Part shown: one piece after another, positions 37,091-45,516 of the stretch
Layout: every line of letters begins with the position of its first letter
How positions within the stretch are numbered: the first letter of the stretch is position 1
Origin: Pseudotabrizicola algicola
GTDB taxonomy: Bacteria > Pseudomonadota > Alphaproteobacteria > Rhodobacterales > Rhodobacteraceae
Length of the DNA stretch: 64,000 nt
Direction: 5' to 3'
Assembly (NCBI RefSeq): GCF_010915705.1
Contig: NZ_JAAIKE010000001.1
Location: 558,001-622,000, forward strand
Notes under the pieces: generated by a model
Databases searched by the model: none
What the model saw: only the letters and a program-made list of their open reading frames with translations
What the model was told of the DNA's origin: nothing
Made by a program: the position numbers and the translations under genes

Positions 37091-37807
37091 ATGACCCTCC
37101 GCGCGATCCTTCTCATTCTGGCAACCCTCGCCTTTGTGCTGGCCCCGTTCTACACGCCCTCGTTCAGCGGCTTCGATCCCTCCCTCTTTCCGGTGCCGAT
37201 CGAGAATCCGGCGGTGCAGCCTGCGGGTTATGCCTTCTCGATCTGGTCGGTCATCTATGTCTGGCTCTTGATCCACGCAGGCTACGGGTTCTGGAAACGC
37301 GCGCACAGCCCCGACTGGGATTCGGTTCGGGTGCCGCTGATCGTCTCGCTTGTGCTGGGCAGCCTCTGGCTTGCCATCGCCTCGAGCTATCCGGTCATCG
37401 CGACCGTGGTCATCCTCGCAATGGCCGCCGCCACGCTCACAGCCTACTTCCTGGCCGACGAATTCTATGATCGCTGGCTGCTCTCGGCACCGCTCGCGAT
37501 CTATGCGGGCTGGCTCAGCGCCGCCAGTTCGGTTTCCGTCGGCATCCTGCTCGCAGGCTATGGCGTGCTGACAGATACCGAATCCGCTCTGGTGATGATT
37601 GCGGTCGTCCTCGGCATCGCAGGTCTGGTGCAATGGGCGCGCCCCTATATGCCCGTCTATGGCCTGACCGTCGTCTGGGCGCTGGTCGGCATCATCGTCA
37701 CCAATGCGCAAACCAATGTGCTGGTTGCAGGCGTCGCCGCAGGGGCCGCTGCCCTCATGGCCGCCGTCACCTTCTTCGCTTGGAACAAGCGCCGCGTCAC
37801 ACTCTGA
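37091..37807 (+). CDS. TspO/MBR-related membrane protein
   Basis: 238 aa with about seven hydrophobic helices. PAGYAFSIWSVIYVWLL is close to the wording of TspO/tryptophan-rich sensory proteins, but this protein is longer than the classic 150-160 aa TspO and has few of its tryptophans, so it belongs to the looser related group. TspO proteins bind porphyrins and affect tetrapyrrole traffic; no function is claimed here. AAGG seven bases before the ATG. The gene ends in TGATG with a short overlapping ORF that runs into the ABC-F gene. Confidence 0.75.
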   Translation: MTLRAILLILATLAFVLAPFYTPSFSGFDPSLFPVPIENPAVQPAGYAFSIWSVIYVWLLIHAGYGFWKRAHSPDWDSVRVPLIVSLVLGSLWLAIASSYPVIATVVILAMAAATLTAYFLADEFYDRWLLSAPLAIYAGWLSAASSVSVGILLAGYGVLTDTESALVMIAVVLGIAGLVQWARPYMPVYGLTVVWALVGIIVTNAQTNVLVAGVAAGAAALMAAVTFFAWNKRRVTL

Positions 37808-37820
37808 TGCTTGACCTTGT

Positions 37821-37844
37821 GGCGTGGCTCAGGCAAGCCACGCC
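37821..37844 (+). promoter_or_regulatory. Hairpin covering the ribosome-binding region of the ABC-F gene
   Basis: Perfect 9-bp stem GGCGTGGCT / AGCCACGCC with loop CAGGCA, ending two bases before the ABC-F ATG. The only Shine-Dalgarno-like bases (AGG) are in the loop. Confidence 0.45.
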
Positions 37845-37846
37845 GC

Positions 37847-39694
37847 ATGTTACGCATCGAAGACATCACCTATAACGTCGAAGGCCGCCCCCTGTTCGAA
37901 GGGGCCTCGGCCACTATTCCCACGGGCCACAAGGTCGGCCTTGTCGGGCGCAACGGTGCGGGCAAGACCACCCTCTTCCGCCTGATCCGCGGCGAGTTGG
38001 CACTGGAAGGCGGCACCATCTCGCTGCCCGCCCGCGCCCGCATCGGCGGCGTCGCGCAAGAGGTGCCATCCTCCTCCACCTCGCTGCTCGACACCGTGCT
38101 CGAGGCCGATACCGAGCGTAACGCCCTGCTGCGCGAGGCGGACACCGCCAAGGACCCCAACCGCATCGCCGAGATTCAGGCGCGCCTGTCCGACATCGAC
38201 GCATGGTCCGCCGAAGGCCGCGCCAGCGCCATCCTCAAGGGCCTCGGTTTCGACGCCGAGGCGCAGAAACGCCCCTGCTCCGATTTCTCCGGCGGCTGGC
38301 GGATGCGGGTGGCCCTTGCAGGCGTGCTGTTCGCCCAGCCCGATTACCTGCTGCTGGACGAGCCGACCAACTACCTCGACCTCGAAGGCGCGCTCTGGCT
38401 GGAAAGCTACCTGACCAAATACCCGCACACCGTGCTCATCATCAGCCACGACCGCGGCCTTCTGAACCGCGCGGTCACGGGCATCCTGCATCTGGATCAG
38501 AAGAAACTCACCTACTGGTCCGGCCCCTATGACCAGTTCGCGCGTCAGGTCGCCGAACGCCGCGCCGTGCTGCAGGCCGAAGCGAAAAAGCAGGAAGCCC
38601 GCCGCGCCCACCTGCAAAGCTTTGTCGACCGCTTCAAGGCCAAGGCGTCAAAGGCCGTGCAGGCGCAGTCCCGCGTGAAGATGCTGGAAAAGATGGAAAC
38701 CATCACGGCGCCCGAGGATGCGAAAAAGGTGGTCTTCACCTTCCCCGCGCCCGAGGAGCTCTCGCCCCCCATCATCAACATCGAAACGGCGGCGGTGGGC
38801 TATGGCGGCCCCGCGATCCTGAAAAACCTGTCCCTCCGCATCGACCAGGATGACCGCATCGCGCTTCTGGGCCGCAACGGCGAAGGCAAGTCGACCCTGT
38901 CGAAACTGCTGGCCGGCAAGCTCGAGACGATGGCGGGCAAGATCACCCGCTCGTCCAAACTGCGCATCGGCTATTTCGCCCAGCATCAGGTGGACGAACT
39001 TTACATTGACGAAACCCCGCTGCAGCACCTGCAACGCCTGCGCCCCGCCGAAGGCCAGCCGCGCCTGCGTGCGCGCCTCGCGGGCTTCGGCCTTGGTGCG
39101 GATCAGGCCGAAACCGTCGTGGGCCGCCTCTCCGGCGGGCAAAAGGCGCGGCTCTCGCTGCTCCTTGCCACCATCGACGCGCCGCATCTCCTGATCCTCG
39201 ACGAACCCACCAACCACCTCGACATCGAAAGCCGCGAGGCGCTGGTCGAGGCGCTCACCGAATATTCCGGCGCGGTGATCCTCGTCAGCCACGACATGCA
39301 CCTTCTCTCGCTCGTGGCCGACCGGCTCTGGCTGGTCAAGGGCGGCGCGGTGACGCCCTATACCGAAGACCTCGAGGCCTATCGCAAGATGCTTCTGGCG
39401 GGCGACGAGGTGGAAAAACCGGCCCCCAAACAGGTGGAAAAGCCGAAGAAAGCCAGCCGCGACGAGGTTCTTGCCCTCAGGGCCGAGGTCCGCAAATGCG
39501 AGGAGCGGCTGTCAAAACTCAACGACATGCGCGACAAGCTGGCGAAAAAGCTGGCCGACCCCGAGCTTTACGAGGCCGCCCGCATTGGCGAGCTGGAGAC
39601 CTGGAACAAGAAATATGCCGAGGTGATGGAGGCGCTCGACCGCGCCGAGGCGATGTGGCTGACCGCGCAGGAAAAGCTCGAAAACGCCGCCTGA
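37847..39694 (+). CDS. ABC-F ribosome-associated ATPase, YheS type
   Basis: 615 aa with two ATPase domains: Walker A GRNGAGKTT and GRNGEGKST, signatures FSGGWRMR and LSGGQKAR, Walker B LLLDEPTNYLDLE and LILDEPTNHLDIE. Between them is the ABC-F linker (P-site tRNA interaction motif) region: RRAHLQSFVDRFKAKASKAV and QAQSRVKMLEKME. A C-terminal coiled coil (RKCEERLSKLNDMRDKLAKK) matches E. coli YheS. Such proteins act on stalled ribosomes; they are soluble and not transporters. The start is ATG 37847, set right after a hairpin. Confidence 0.92.
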   Translation: MLRIEDITYNVEGRPLFEGASATIPTGHKVGLVGRNGAGKTTLFRLIRGELALEGGTISLPARARIGGVAQEVPSSSTSLLDTVLEADTERNALLREADTAKDPNRIAEIQARLSDIDAWSAEGRASAILKGLGFDAEAQKRPCSDFSGGWRMRVALAGVLFAQPDYLLLDEPTNYLDLEGALWLESYLTKYPHTVLIISHDRGLLNRAVTGILHLDQKKLTYWSGPYDQFARQVAERRAVLQAEAKKQEARRAHLQSFVDRFKAKASKAVQAQSRVKMLEKMETITAPEDAKKVVFTFPAPEELSPPIINIETAAVGYGGPAILKNLSLRIDQDDRIALLGRNGEGKSTLSKLLAGKLETMAGKITRSSKLRIGYFAQHQVDELYIDETPLQHLQRLRPAEGQPRLRARLAGFGLGADQAETVVGRLSGGQKARLSLLLATIDAPHLLILDEPTNHLDIESREALVEALTEYSGAVILVSHDMHLLSLVADRLWLVKGGAVTPYTEDLEAYRKMLLAGDEVEKPAPKQVEKPKKASRDEVLALRAEVRKCEERLSKLNDMRDKLAKKLADPELYEAARIGELETWNKKYAEVMEALDRAEAMWLTAQEKLENAA

Positions 39695-39805
39695 CGCGGC
39701 CCCCGAGATACCCTGCCGCCTCCCGCGCCGCCCGTGACCGCCTGCAGGGAACGGACGCAGCGGTCGGGCGTTGTCCCTGCGTCGCCCCAAACAGTGCAGG
39801 TCAAG

Positions 39806-40771
39806 ATGACGGGACAAAAGCCCACCCCGCCGCAAGGCCGCAGCGCCCGCTCGCCCGGCCAGTTCGGGGCCGCCGCGTGGATGGATGTGTTCTGGCGCGT
39901 GAAGGATGAGATCACCCGTGACCGCGTGATGATCGTGGCCGGTGGCGTGACCTTTTACGCCGTGCTCTCGCTTGTGCCCATGCTCACCGCCTTTGTCGCC
40001 GTCTTCGGCCTGTTTGCCGACACCTCCAACGTCGCCGCGCTGGTGGGCGGGCTCGAAGGCGCCGTCCCGCAAGAAGCGCTGACCCTGCTCTCGGGGCAAC
40101 TCGACTCACTGGTCGCCATTGACCCGAGCACCCTGTCGATCGCCTCGATCGGCGCGCTCGCGGTGGCCTTCTGGACCGCGAACGGCGGCGTGAAGGGGCT
40201 GATCGAGGCGATGAACATCGCCTATGACGAAAGAGAGGCGCGCAGCTTCCTGATGCTCAATCTGTGGTCGATGGCACTGACGCTCGGCGCGATGCTGATG
40301 GTCGCCACGCTGATCGCGGCAGCGGCCATCCTGCCAGTGCTGACGCGTCTGCTGCCCGGTGACGGGCTGCTCGATATGATCCTCCTCTACGGACGCTGGC
40401 CCGTGATGGCGGTGGTGCTGGTCGTGGCCCTTTCGGTGCTCTACCGCTTCGGCCCCAGCCGACGCGAGGCGAAATGGCGCTGGATCACACCCGGAAGCAT
40501 CTTCGGGGCCTTGGGCCTGATGCTCGCCTCTGTGGCCTTCGCCGTCTATACCGCCAATTTCGCGTCCTACAATGAAACCTATGGCTCTCTGGGCACGATT
40601 GTCGCGGTCATGGTCTGGCTGTGGATCGGCTCGATCGTGGTGATCATCGGGGCCGAGATCAATGCCGAACTGGAACACCAGACCGCGCAGGACACCACCA
40701 TCGGCAAGGACCGCCCGATGGGCCGGCGCGGTGCCGCGATGGCCGACAAGGCAGCGCCACGCCGACCGTGA
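39806..40771 (+). CDS. YihY/BrkB-family inner-membrane protein
   Basis: 321 aa from ATG 39806. About six membrane helices; the family wording IVAGGVTFYAVLSLVPMLTA and YGSLGTIVAVMVWLWIGSIV with GAEINAELEHQ near the end is clear. Once labelled 'ribonuclease BN' in error; the true function of YihY proteins is unknown. The 111 bases before it contain an inverted GCAGGGA...TCCCTGC but no gene. Confidence 0.9.
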   Translation: MTGQKPTPPQGRSARSPGQFGAAAWMDVFWRVKDEITRDRVMIVAGGVTFYAVLSLVPMLTAFVAVFGLFADTSNVAALVGGLEGAVPQEALTLLSGQLDSLVAIDPSTLSIASIGALAVAFWTANGGVKGLIEAMNIAYDEREARSFLMLNLWSMALTLGAMLMVATLIAAAAILPVLTRLLPGDGLLDMILLYGRWPVMAVVLVVALSVLYRFGPSRREAKWRWITPGSIFGALGLMLASVAFAVYTANFASYNETYGSLGTIVAVMVWLWIGSIVVIIGAEINAELEHQTAQDTTIGKDRPMGRRGAAMADKAAPRRP

Positions 40772-40857
40772 GGGCATGGCCTTCCGCGTCCACGCTCCAC
40801 GAACCACGTGCGAAAATCCCGCTAGGCAGCCGCGCGGGGGCGCGATAGCTTGCGCCA

Positions 40858-41472
40858 ATGGAAACCGCCTTTCTCATTACCGCCTTTGCCACGCTCTTCG
40901 TGGTGATCGACCCGCCGGGGCTGGTGCCGCTGTTCATCGCGCTCACCCGGGGGATGGCGGCCGAGCAGCGCCGCGCGATGGCCCGCCGCGCCTGTCTGAT
41001 CGCGGCGGTGCTGCTCACGCTGTTCGGTCTGGCCGGAGAGGCGATCCTCGGCTTCATCGGCATTTCGATGTCGGCCTTCCGCATCGCGGGGGGCATCCTG
41101 CTGTTCCTGACCGCGCTGGACATGCTGTTCGAACGGCGCACCACGCGGCGCGAGGGGCAGACGCCGGAACCCGACCATGATCCTTCGGTGTTCCCGCTGG
41201 CGACGCCGCTGATCGCGGGGCCGGGGGCGATCGCCTCGATCATCCTGCTGATCGGCCAGGGCGGCGGCGACTGGACGGCAACCGTCGCGGTGCTCGGGCT
41301 GACCTGGGCGATGATCCTGGTCACCTTCCTGTTCCTGCTCGCCTCGCCGCCGCTGGAGCGCATGCTGGGCCGCACCGGCACCATCGTGATCACGCGGCTG
41401 CTGGGCATGTTGCTGGCGGCGCTCTCGGTGCAATTCGTGATCGACGGCGTGCGGCAAACCGGCCTGATCTGA
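40858..41472 (+). CDS. MarC-family (UPF0056) inner-membrane protein
   Basis: 204 aa, about six hydrophobic helices. METAFLITAFATLFVVIDPPG and FPLATPLIAGPGAI (here VFPLATPLIAGPGAIASII) are typical of the family. Despite its name MarC is not involved in multiple antibiotic resistance, and its function is unknown. 86 bases after the YihY gene, same strand, and 68 before the aspartic protease. Confidence 0.92.
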   Translation: METAFLITAFATLFVVIDPPGLVPLFIALTRGMAAEQRRAMARRACLIAAVLLTLFGLAGEAILGFIGISMSAFRIAGGILLFLTALDMLFERRTTRREGQTPEPDHDPSVFPLATPLIAGPGAIASIILLIGQGGGDWTATVAVLGLTWAMILVTFLFLLASPPLERMLGRTGTIVITRLLGMLLAALSVQFVIDGVRQTGLI

Positions 41473-41540
41473 CGCCCGAAGGTTGCGGCGTCCCCTGCCG
41501 CACCCTAGCTTTCTGCGCAAAGGAAAGGATATCGCCGCGC

Positions 41541-42116
41541 ATGGACAGCGAGATGATCGCACGCCTCGCCTATCTGGGCCTGCTGCTGGTGGCGGTCGGC
41601 GGCTACCTCGTGGTGGAATTTCGCGGCCGCATCGGCCATGCACTGCGCACCGCAGCCGCATGGGGCCTCATCGTGATCGGGCTGATGGCGGGTTACGGGC
41701 TGTGGCAGGACCTCAGCCGCGATGTCCTGCCGCGTCAGGCGGTGATCGAGGGCGGGGATATCCGCCTGCCCCGCAGCGCCGATGGCCATTACTATCTCAC
41801 ACTCGACATCGACGGCACGCCGATCCGCTTCATGGTCGATACCGGCGCCAGCCAGATGGTGCTCAGCCTCGCCGACGCCCGCCGCCTCGGCATCGACCCC
41901 GCCCGCCTCGCCTTCATCGGCGAGGCCCGCACCGCCAACGGCATCGTGCGCACCGCAAGGGTCACGCTGGACAATGTCACCCTGGGCCCCCACCGCGACG
42001 CGCGGCTCGCCGCCGTGGTCAATGAGGGCGATCTGGGAACCTCGCTGCTCGGCATGTCCTATCTGGGCCGCTACAGCATCGAGATCACCGGCGGCGAGAT
42101 GATCCTGCGGCGCTGA
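41541..42116 (+). CDS. Membrane-anchored retropepsin-like aspartic protease (TIGR02281)
   Basis: 191 aa. Two N-terminal hydrophobic helices (about 4-25 and 35-50), then a single clan AA protease lobe at about 75-190 with the catalytic FMVDTGASQMVLS, hydrophobic ILV-Gly-like LLGMSYLGRYSIEI. A one-lobe enzyme of this kind must act as a dimer, as retroviral proteases do. Orientation suggests the protease domain faces the periplasm (inference). Ribosome site GGAAAGGA upstream. The gene ends just before a long inverted repeat. Confidence 0.88.
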   Translation: MDSEMIARLAYLGLLLVAVGGYLVVEFRGRIGHALRTAAAWGLIVIGLMAGYGLWQDLSRDVLPRQAVIEGGDIRLPRSADGHYYLTLDIDGTPIRFMVDTGASQMVLSLADARRLGIDPARLAFIGEARTANGIVRTARVTLDNVTLGPHRDARLAAVVNEGDLGTSLLGMSYLGRYSIEITGGEMILRR

Positions 42117-42151
42117 CCCCCCGCCCGCGTGCGGGTGTCACCTGCAGAATG

Positions 42152-42235
42152 CGCTCCGCGCGGGAGTATTTGGAAAGCAGCAATTCAAAACGCCGCACTT
42201 TGCATTGCTGCTTTCCAAATACTCCCCGCGGAGCG
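42152..42235. repeat. Long inverted repeat between convergent genes (two extragenic elements head to head)
   Basis: Arms 42152-42184 and 42204-42235 are complementary over about 32 bp with a single one-base indel; the loop is 19 bases. Each arm reads CGCTCCGCG(C)GGGAG, TATTTGGAAAGCAG, CAAT, so each resembles the dispersed element core (GGGATATTTGGG-ACAG). Confidence 0.8.
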
Positions 42236-42262
42236 TCCGCCGCCAGACCGGGGCGCAGCGGG

Positions 42263-42727
42263 TCAGGCAGGGGCCTTTTCTGCCTTCTTCTCCCACCGCC
42301 CCGTCTCCTCCGACCAGTATTGCGCGGGCAATCCGGCTGCGGTGAGGTCTTTCCACTGCTTGCGGGCCCCGGCAAGCCGGTCGGGGTTGGCGGCTTCGAA
42401 CAGGATCCAGACGCGTTCCATCGCCTGCGCTTCGGCGGGGTCGGTGCCGGCCCCGTCGATCAACAACAGGCCCTGCGCGCCATTGGTGGCCGGGCCGGTG
42501 CCAAGGAGCAAGGGCTGGCGGGCATCCCGCGCGCCCCCCGCCATCGCATGGGGCAGAAAGCTCTGCTCGGGATGGGTCCAAAGCCGCGCGTCCAGCCGCT
42601 TCAGTTCCGCCAGATCGGTGCCGCGCAGCATCAGGGGCCAGCCCTGCGCCATCGCGCGGGAGATGAGCACCCGCGCGGTCTGTTCCGCCGTGGACTGGGT
42701 CAGGTGGTAGAACATCACGATGCCCAT
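42263..42727 (-). CDS. holC: DNA polymerase III subunit chi
   Basis: 154 aa from ATG 42727; ATG 42715 (MFYHLTQST) is an alternative. Small clamp-loader-associated subunit that links the replicase to single-strand-binding protein. MFYHL at the start and LWTHPEQSFLPHAMAGGARD in the middle match HolC. Six bases after pepA, so they form an operon. A Lys/Glu/Ala tail extends the C-terminus. Confidence 0.9.
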   Translation of the reverse strand: MGIVMFYHLTQSTAEQTARVLISRAMAQGWPLMLRGTDLAELKRLDARLWTHPEQSFLPHAMAGGARDARQPLLLGTGPATNGAQGLLLIDGAGTDPAEAQAMERVWILFEAANPDRLAGARKQWKDLTAAGLPAQYWSEETGRWEKKAEKAPA

Positions 42728-42732
42728 CGGGC

Positions 42733-44205
42733 TTATTTCGCCTCGAACCTGTCGCGGATCAGCCGGTCCAGCGCCATCACCCCCCAGCCGGTCGCGCCCT
42801 TGGGGGCCAGCGTGCTGTCGGATTTCAGGAGCGCCGTCCCCGCGATGTCGAGATGGCACCACGGCACCTCGGGCTTGACAAAGCGGGCGAGGAATTGCGC
42901 CGCCGTGATCGCGCCGCCATCGCGCCCGCCGACGTTCATCATATCGGCGATGCGCGATTTCAGCTTGGCGTCATAGGCATCGCCCATCGGCATCCGCCAT
43001 GCGCCCTCGCCTTCCGCCCTGGCCGCTTTCAGCAGGGCATCGCACAGCGCGTCGTCATTGGAAAAGACGCCGGTGTTCTCGTGCCCCAGCGCGATGATGA
43101 TCGCTCCGGTCAGCGTGGCCAGATCGATCATGCCCTTGGGCTTGAACCGCTCCTGCGCATACCACATCACATCGGCCAGCACCAGACGGCCCTCGGCATC
43201 GGTGTTGATCACCTCGATGGTGTCACCCTTCATCGAGCGCACCACATCGCCGGGGCGCTGCGCGCGGCCGTCGGGCATGTTCTCGACCAGACCGACCAGA
43301 CCCACCACATTGGCCTTGGCCCCGCGCAGGGCCAGCGTGCGCATCACCCCCGCCACCACCGCCGCGCCGCCCATGTCCATCGTCATGTCTTCCATGCCGG
43401 CGGCGGGCTTGATCGAGATGCCGCCGGTGTCGAACACAACGCCCTTGCCGACCAGCGCAAAGGGGGCCTCCTCCCTTGGCCCGCCCTTCCACTGCATCAC
43501 CACCACCTTGGACGGGCTTTCCGAGCCCATGCCCACCCCCAGAAGCGCGCCCATGCCCAGCTTGCGCAGATCGTCCTCCTCGAGGATCTCGACCTCCAGC
43601 CCCAGTTCCTGCATCGCGGCGAGGCGCGCGGCGAAATCGTCGGTGGTCAGCACATTGGCCGGTTCGTTCACCAGATCGCGGGTGAAGAACACGCCCTCCA
43701 CCACCGCCGCCCCGGCGCGCGCCGCCGATGCCACCTCTTCGGGCGCGTTCACCATAAGCGTGACTGCGCCCACCGGCTTGGCGGGGGCGGTCTTGTGCGG
43801 CGTGAAGTCATAGGCGCGCATCGCCAGACCGAAGGCGATCTCGGCCGCCAGAGGATGCGCCTCGGCCAGAACCAGCGTGCCCTGCCCCGACAAGGCCTTG
43901 CCCACGCTCGCGCCCGCCTTGCGCGCCTGTTCGGGCGTTGCCTTGCGCGGCAGGCGCAGGATCTGCACCGCATCCGCCGCCAGACCGGCCGGAAAGCCCA
44001 GATCCATCCCCTCGCCCGCTTTCAGCGCGCCAAAGGCCTCCGAGGCCACCGCGCGGCTGATGGCACCGCGCGTCAGCTTGTCCAGCCGCCGCGCCAGCGG
44101 CGCAAGCGTCACCCCCGGTTCGGCCAGAAGCGCGATGCGCCCCTGCGCGCTGGCTAGTGCCTCGGCATCGCTGTGCTGGAAAGAGATCGCAACGGGTTGG
44201 GTCAT
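42733..44205 (-). CDS. pepA: Leucyl aminopeptidase (M17)
   Basis: 490 aa from ATG 44205, five bases after GAGGA. N-terminal macro-like domain, C-terminal catalytic domain with the signature NTDAEGRLVLADVMWYA and metal ligands in LVGKGVVFDTGGISIKPAAG (Lys, Asp). Removes N-terminal amino acids from peptides in the cytoplasm; a hexamer with two metals per subunit. Divergent from lptF over 171 bases. Pairing with holC is a common alphaproteobacterial arrangement. Confidence 0.96.
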   Translation of the reverse strand: MTQPVAISFQHSDAEALASAQGRIALLAEPGVTLAPLARRLDKLTRGAISRAVASEAFGALKAGEGMDLGFPAGLAADAVQILRLPRKATPEQARKAGASVGKALSGQGTLVLAEAHPLAAEIAFGLAMRAYDFTPHKTAPAKPVGAVTLMVNAPEEVASAARAGAAVVEGVFFTRDLVNEPANVLTTDDFAARLAAMQELGLEVEILEEDDLRKLGMGALLGVGMGSESPSKVVVMQWKGGPREEAPFALVGKGVVFDTGGISIKPAAGMEDMTMDMGGAAVVAGVMRTLALRGAKANVVGLVGLVENMPDGRAQRPGDVVRSMKGDTIEVINTDAEGRLVLADVMWYAQERFKPKGMIDLATLTGAIIIALGHENTGVFSNDDALCDALLKAARAEGEGAWRMPMGDAYDAKLKSRIADMMNVGGRDGGAITAAQFLARFVKPEVPWCHLDIAGTALLKSDSTLAPKGATGWGVMALDRLIRDRFEAK

Positions 44206-44376
44206 CATGGTCCTCGCGTCATGGGTCAGGCGCAGCGGGGCCGGCACAGGCCGGCGATTTTGCGCCGCATCCGGCAAAGGCTAGCCCGCGCCCCCGCCAA
44301 TGACCAGATACCAGTTTCCATCGCCCCGCATTTGCCATAGCTTGCGCGCAAGACGTGCGAGGGAGCGAACAGGACC

Positions 44377-45516
44377 GTGCCGAGATTTGACAGATACCTG
44401 CTGTCGCATCTTCTTGCGCTGTTCGGGTTCTTTTCGCTGTTGCTGGTGTCGGTCTATTGGGTCAACCGCGCCGTGGGTCTGTTCGACCAGCTGATCGGCG
44501 ATGGCCAGTCTGCGCTGGTCTTTGTCGAGTTCTCGCTGCTCACGCTGCCCAATGTCATCCGGCTCGTGCTGCCGATTTCCACCTTTGCCGCCGCAGTCTA
44601 TGTCGCCAACCGGCTGATGAGCGATTCCGAACTCGTGGTCATGCAGGCGACCGGGTTTTCCTCCTTCCGCCTTGCGCGCCCGGTGGTGGTGTTCGGGCTG
44701 ATCGTCACGCTGATGATGTCGATGCTCACCCATGTGCTGGTCCCCGCCAGCCGCGCCGCGTTGAGCGAGCGCAGCGCCGAGATTGCCGACAACGTCACCG
44801 CCCGCTTCCTGCGCGAAGGCCAGTTCATGCACCCTGCGACCGGCCTCACGCTCTATATCCGCGAGATCACCCCCAATGGCGAATTGCGCGATGTGTTCCT
44901 GTCCGATGACCGCAGCGCCGGTTCCGGCGCCACCTATACCGCGCGCCGCGCCCTGCTGGCGCGCGGCGATCAGGGGCCGAAACTGCTGATGTTCGACGGC
45001 ATGACCCAGCAACTCGATCTGGCCAGCCGCCGCCTGTCCGTCACCCGTTTCGCCGATGTCACCTATGATCTGAGCGGGCTTCTGGGCGGGGCCGATGCCG
45101 GCGCGCGCACCGTGGACGAGGCATCCACGCTGGAACTCTTGCGCGCCGACGCCGCGCTGGTCGAGGAATTGCGCAGCCCCCGCGCCAATCTGCTGCAAGA
45201 AGGCCACAGCCGCATCGCGCAGCCCTTTCTGGCGGTCGCGGCGGCGCTGATCGGCTTTGGCGCGCTGCTGCTGGGCGCGTTCAGCCGCTTTGGCCTCTGG
45301 CGGCAGATCGGGGTGGCGGTGGTCCTGCTGATCGTGGTGCAGCTTATCAACACCCAGGGCACCGGCCTTGCGATCCGCTCGGAACTGGCATGGCCCGCGG
45401 TCTATGCCGCCCCGATTGCGGGGATAGCCATCGGCCTGACCCTCCTCTGGCTCTCGCAGCGCCCGCGCTGGCTCAGCCGGGAACAGCGCGCGGCGGCAGG
45501 GGGCGCAGCGGCATGA
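44377..45516 (+). CDS. lptF: LPS export ABC transporter permease LptF
   Basis: 379 aa from GTG 44377, with AGG a few bases upstream. PRFDRYLLSHLLALFGFFSL is the usual N-terminal helix; six membrane helices flank a periplasmic beta-jellyroll (about 130-260, LTLYIREITPNGELRDVFL). With LptG and the LptB ATPase (not in this window) it lifts LPS from the inner membrane. Overlaps lptG by ATGA. Confidence 0.94.
   Translation: MPRFDRYLLSHLLALFGFFSLLLVSVYWVNRAVGLFDQLIGDGQSALVFVEFSLLTLPNVIRLVLPISTFAAAVYVANRLMSDSELVVMQATGFSSFRLARPVVVFGLIVTLMMSMLTHVLVPASRAALSERSAEIADNVTARFLREGQFMHPATGLTLYIREITPNGELRDVFLSDDRSAGSGATYTARRALLARGDQGPKLLMFDGMTQQLDLASRRLSVTRFADVTYDLSGLLGGADAGARTVDEASTLELLRADAALVEELRSPRANLLQEGHSRIAQPFLAVAAALIGFGALLLGAFSRFGLWRQIGVAVVLLIVVQLINTQGTGLAIRSELAWPAVYAAPIAGIAIGLTLLWLSQRPRWLSREQRAAAGGAAA

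Noticed and set aside
39742-39780. Terminator after the ABC-F gene
   Set aside because: GCAGGGA/TCCCTGC arms are 25 bases apart and no T-run follows.
40858-41472. Multiple antibiotic resistance determinant (MarC)
   Set aside because: The family name is historical; MarC proteins are not linked to resistance.
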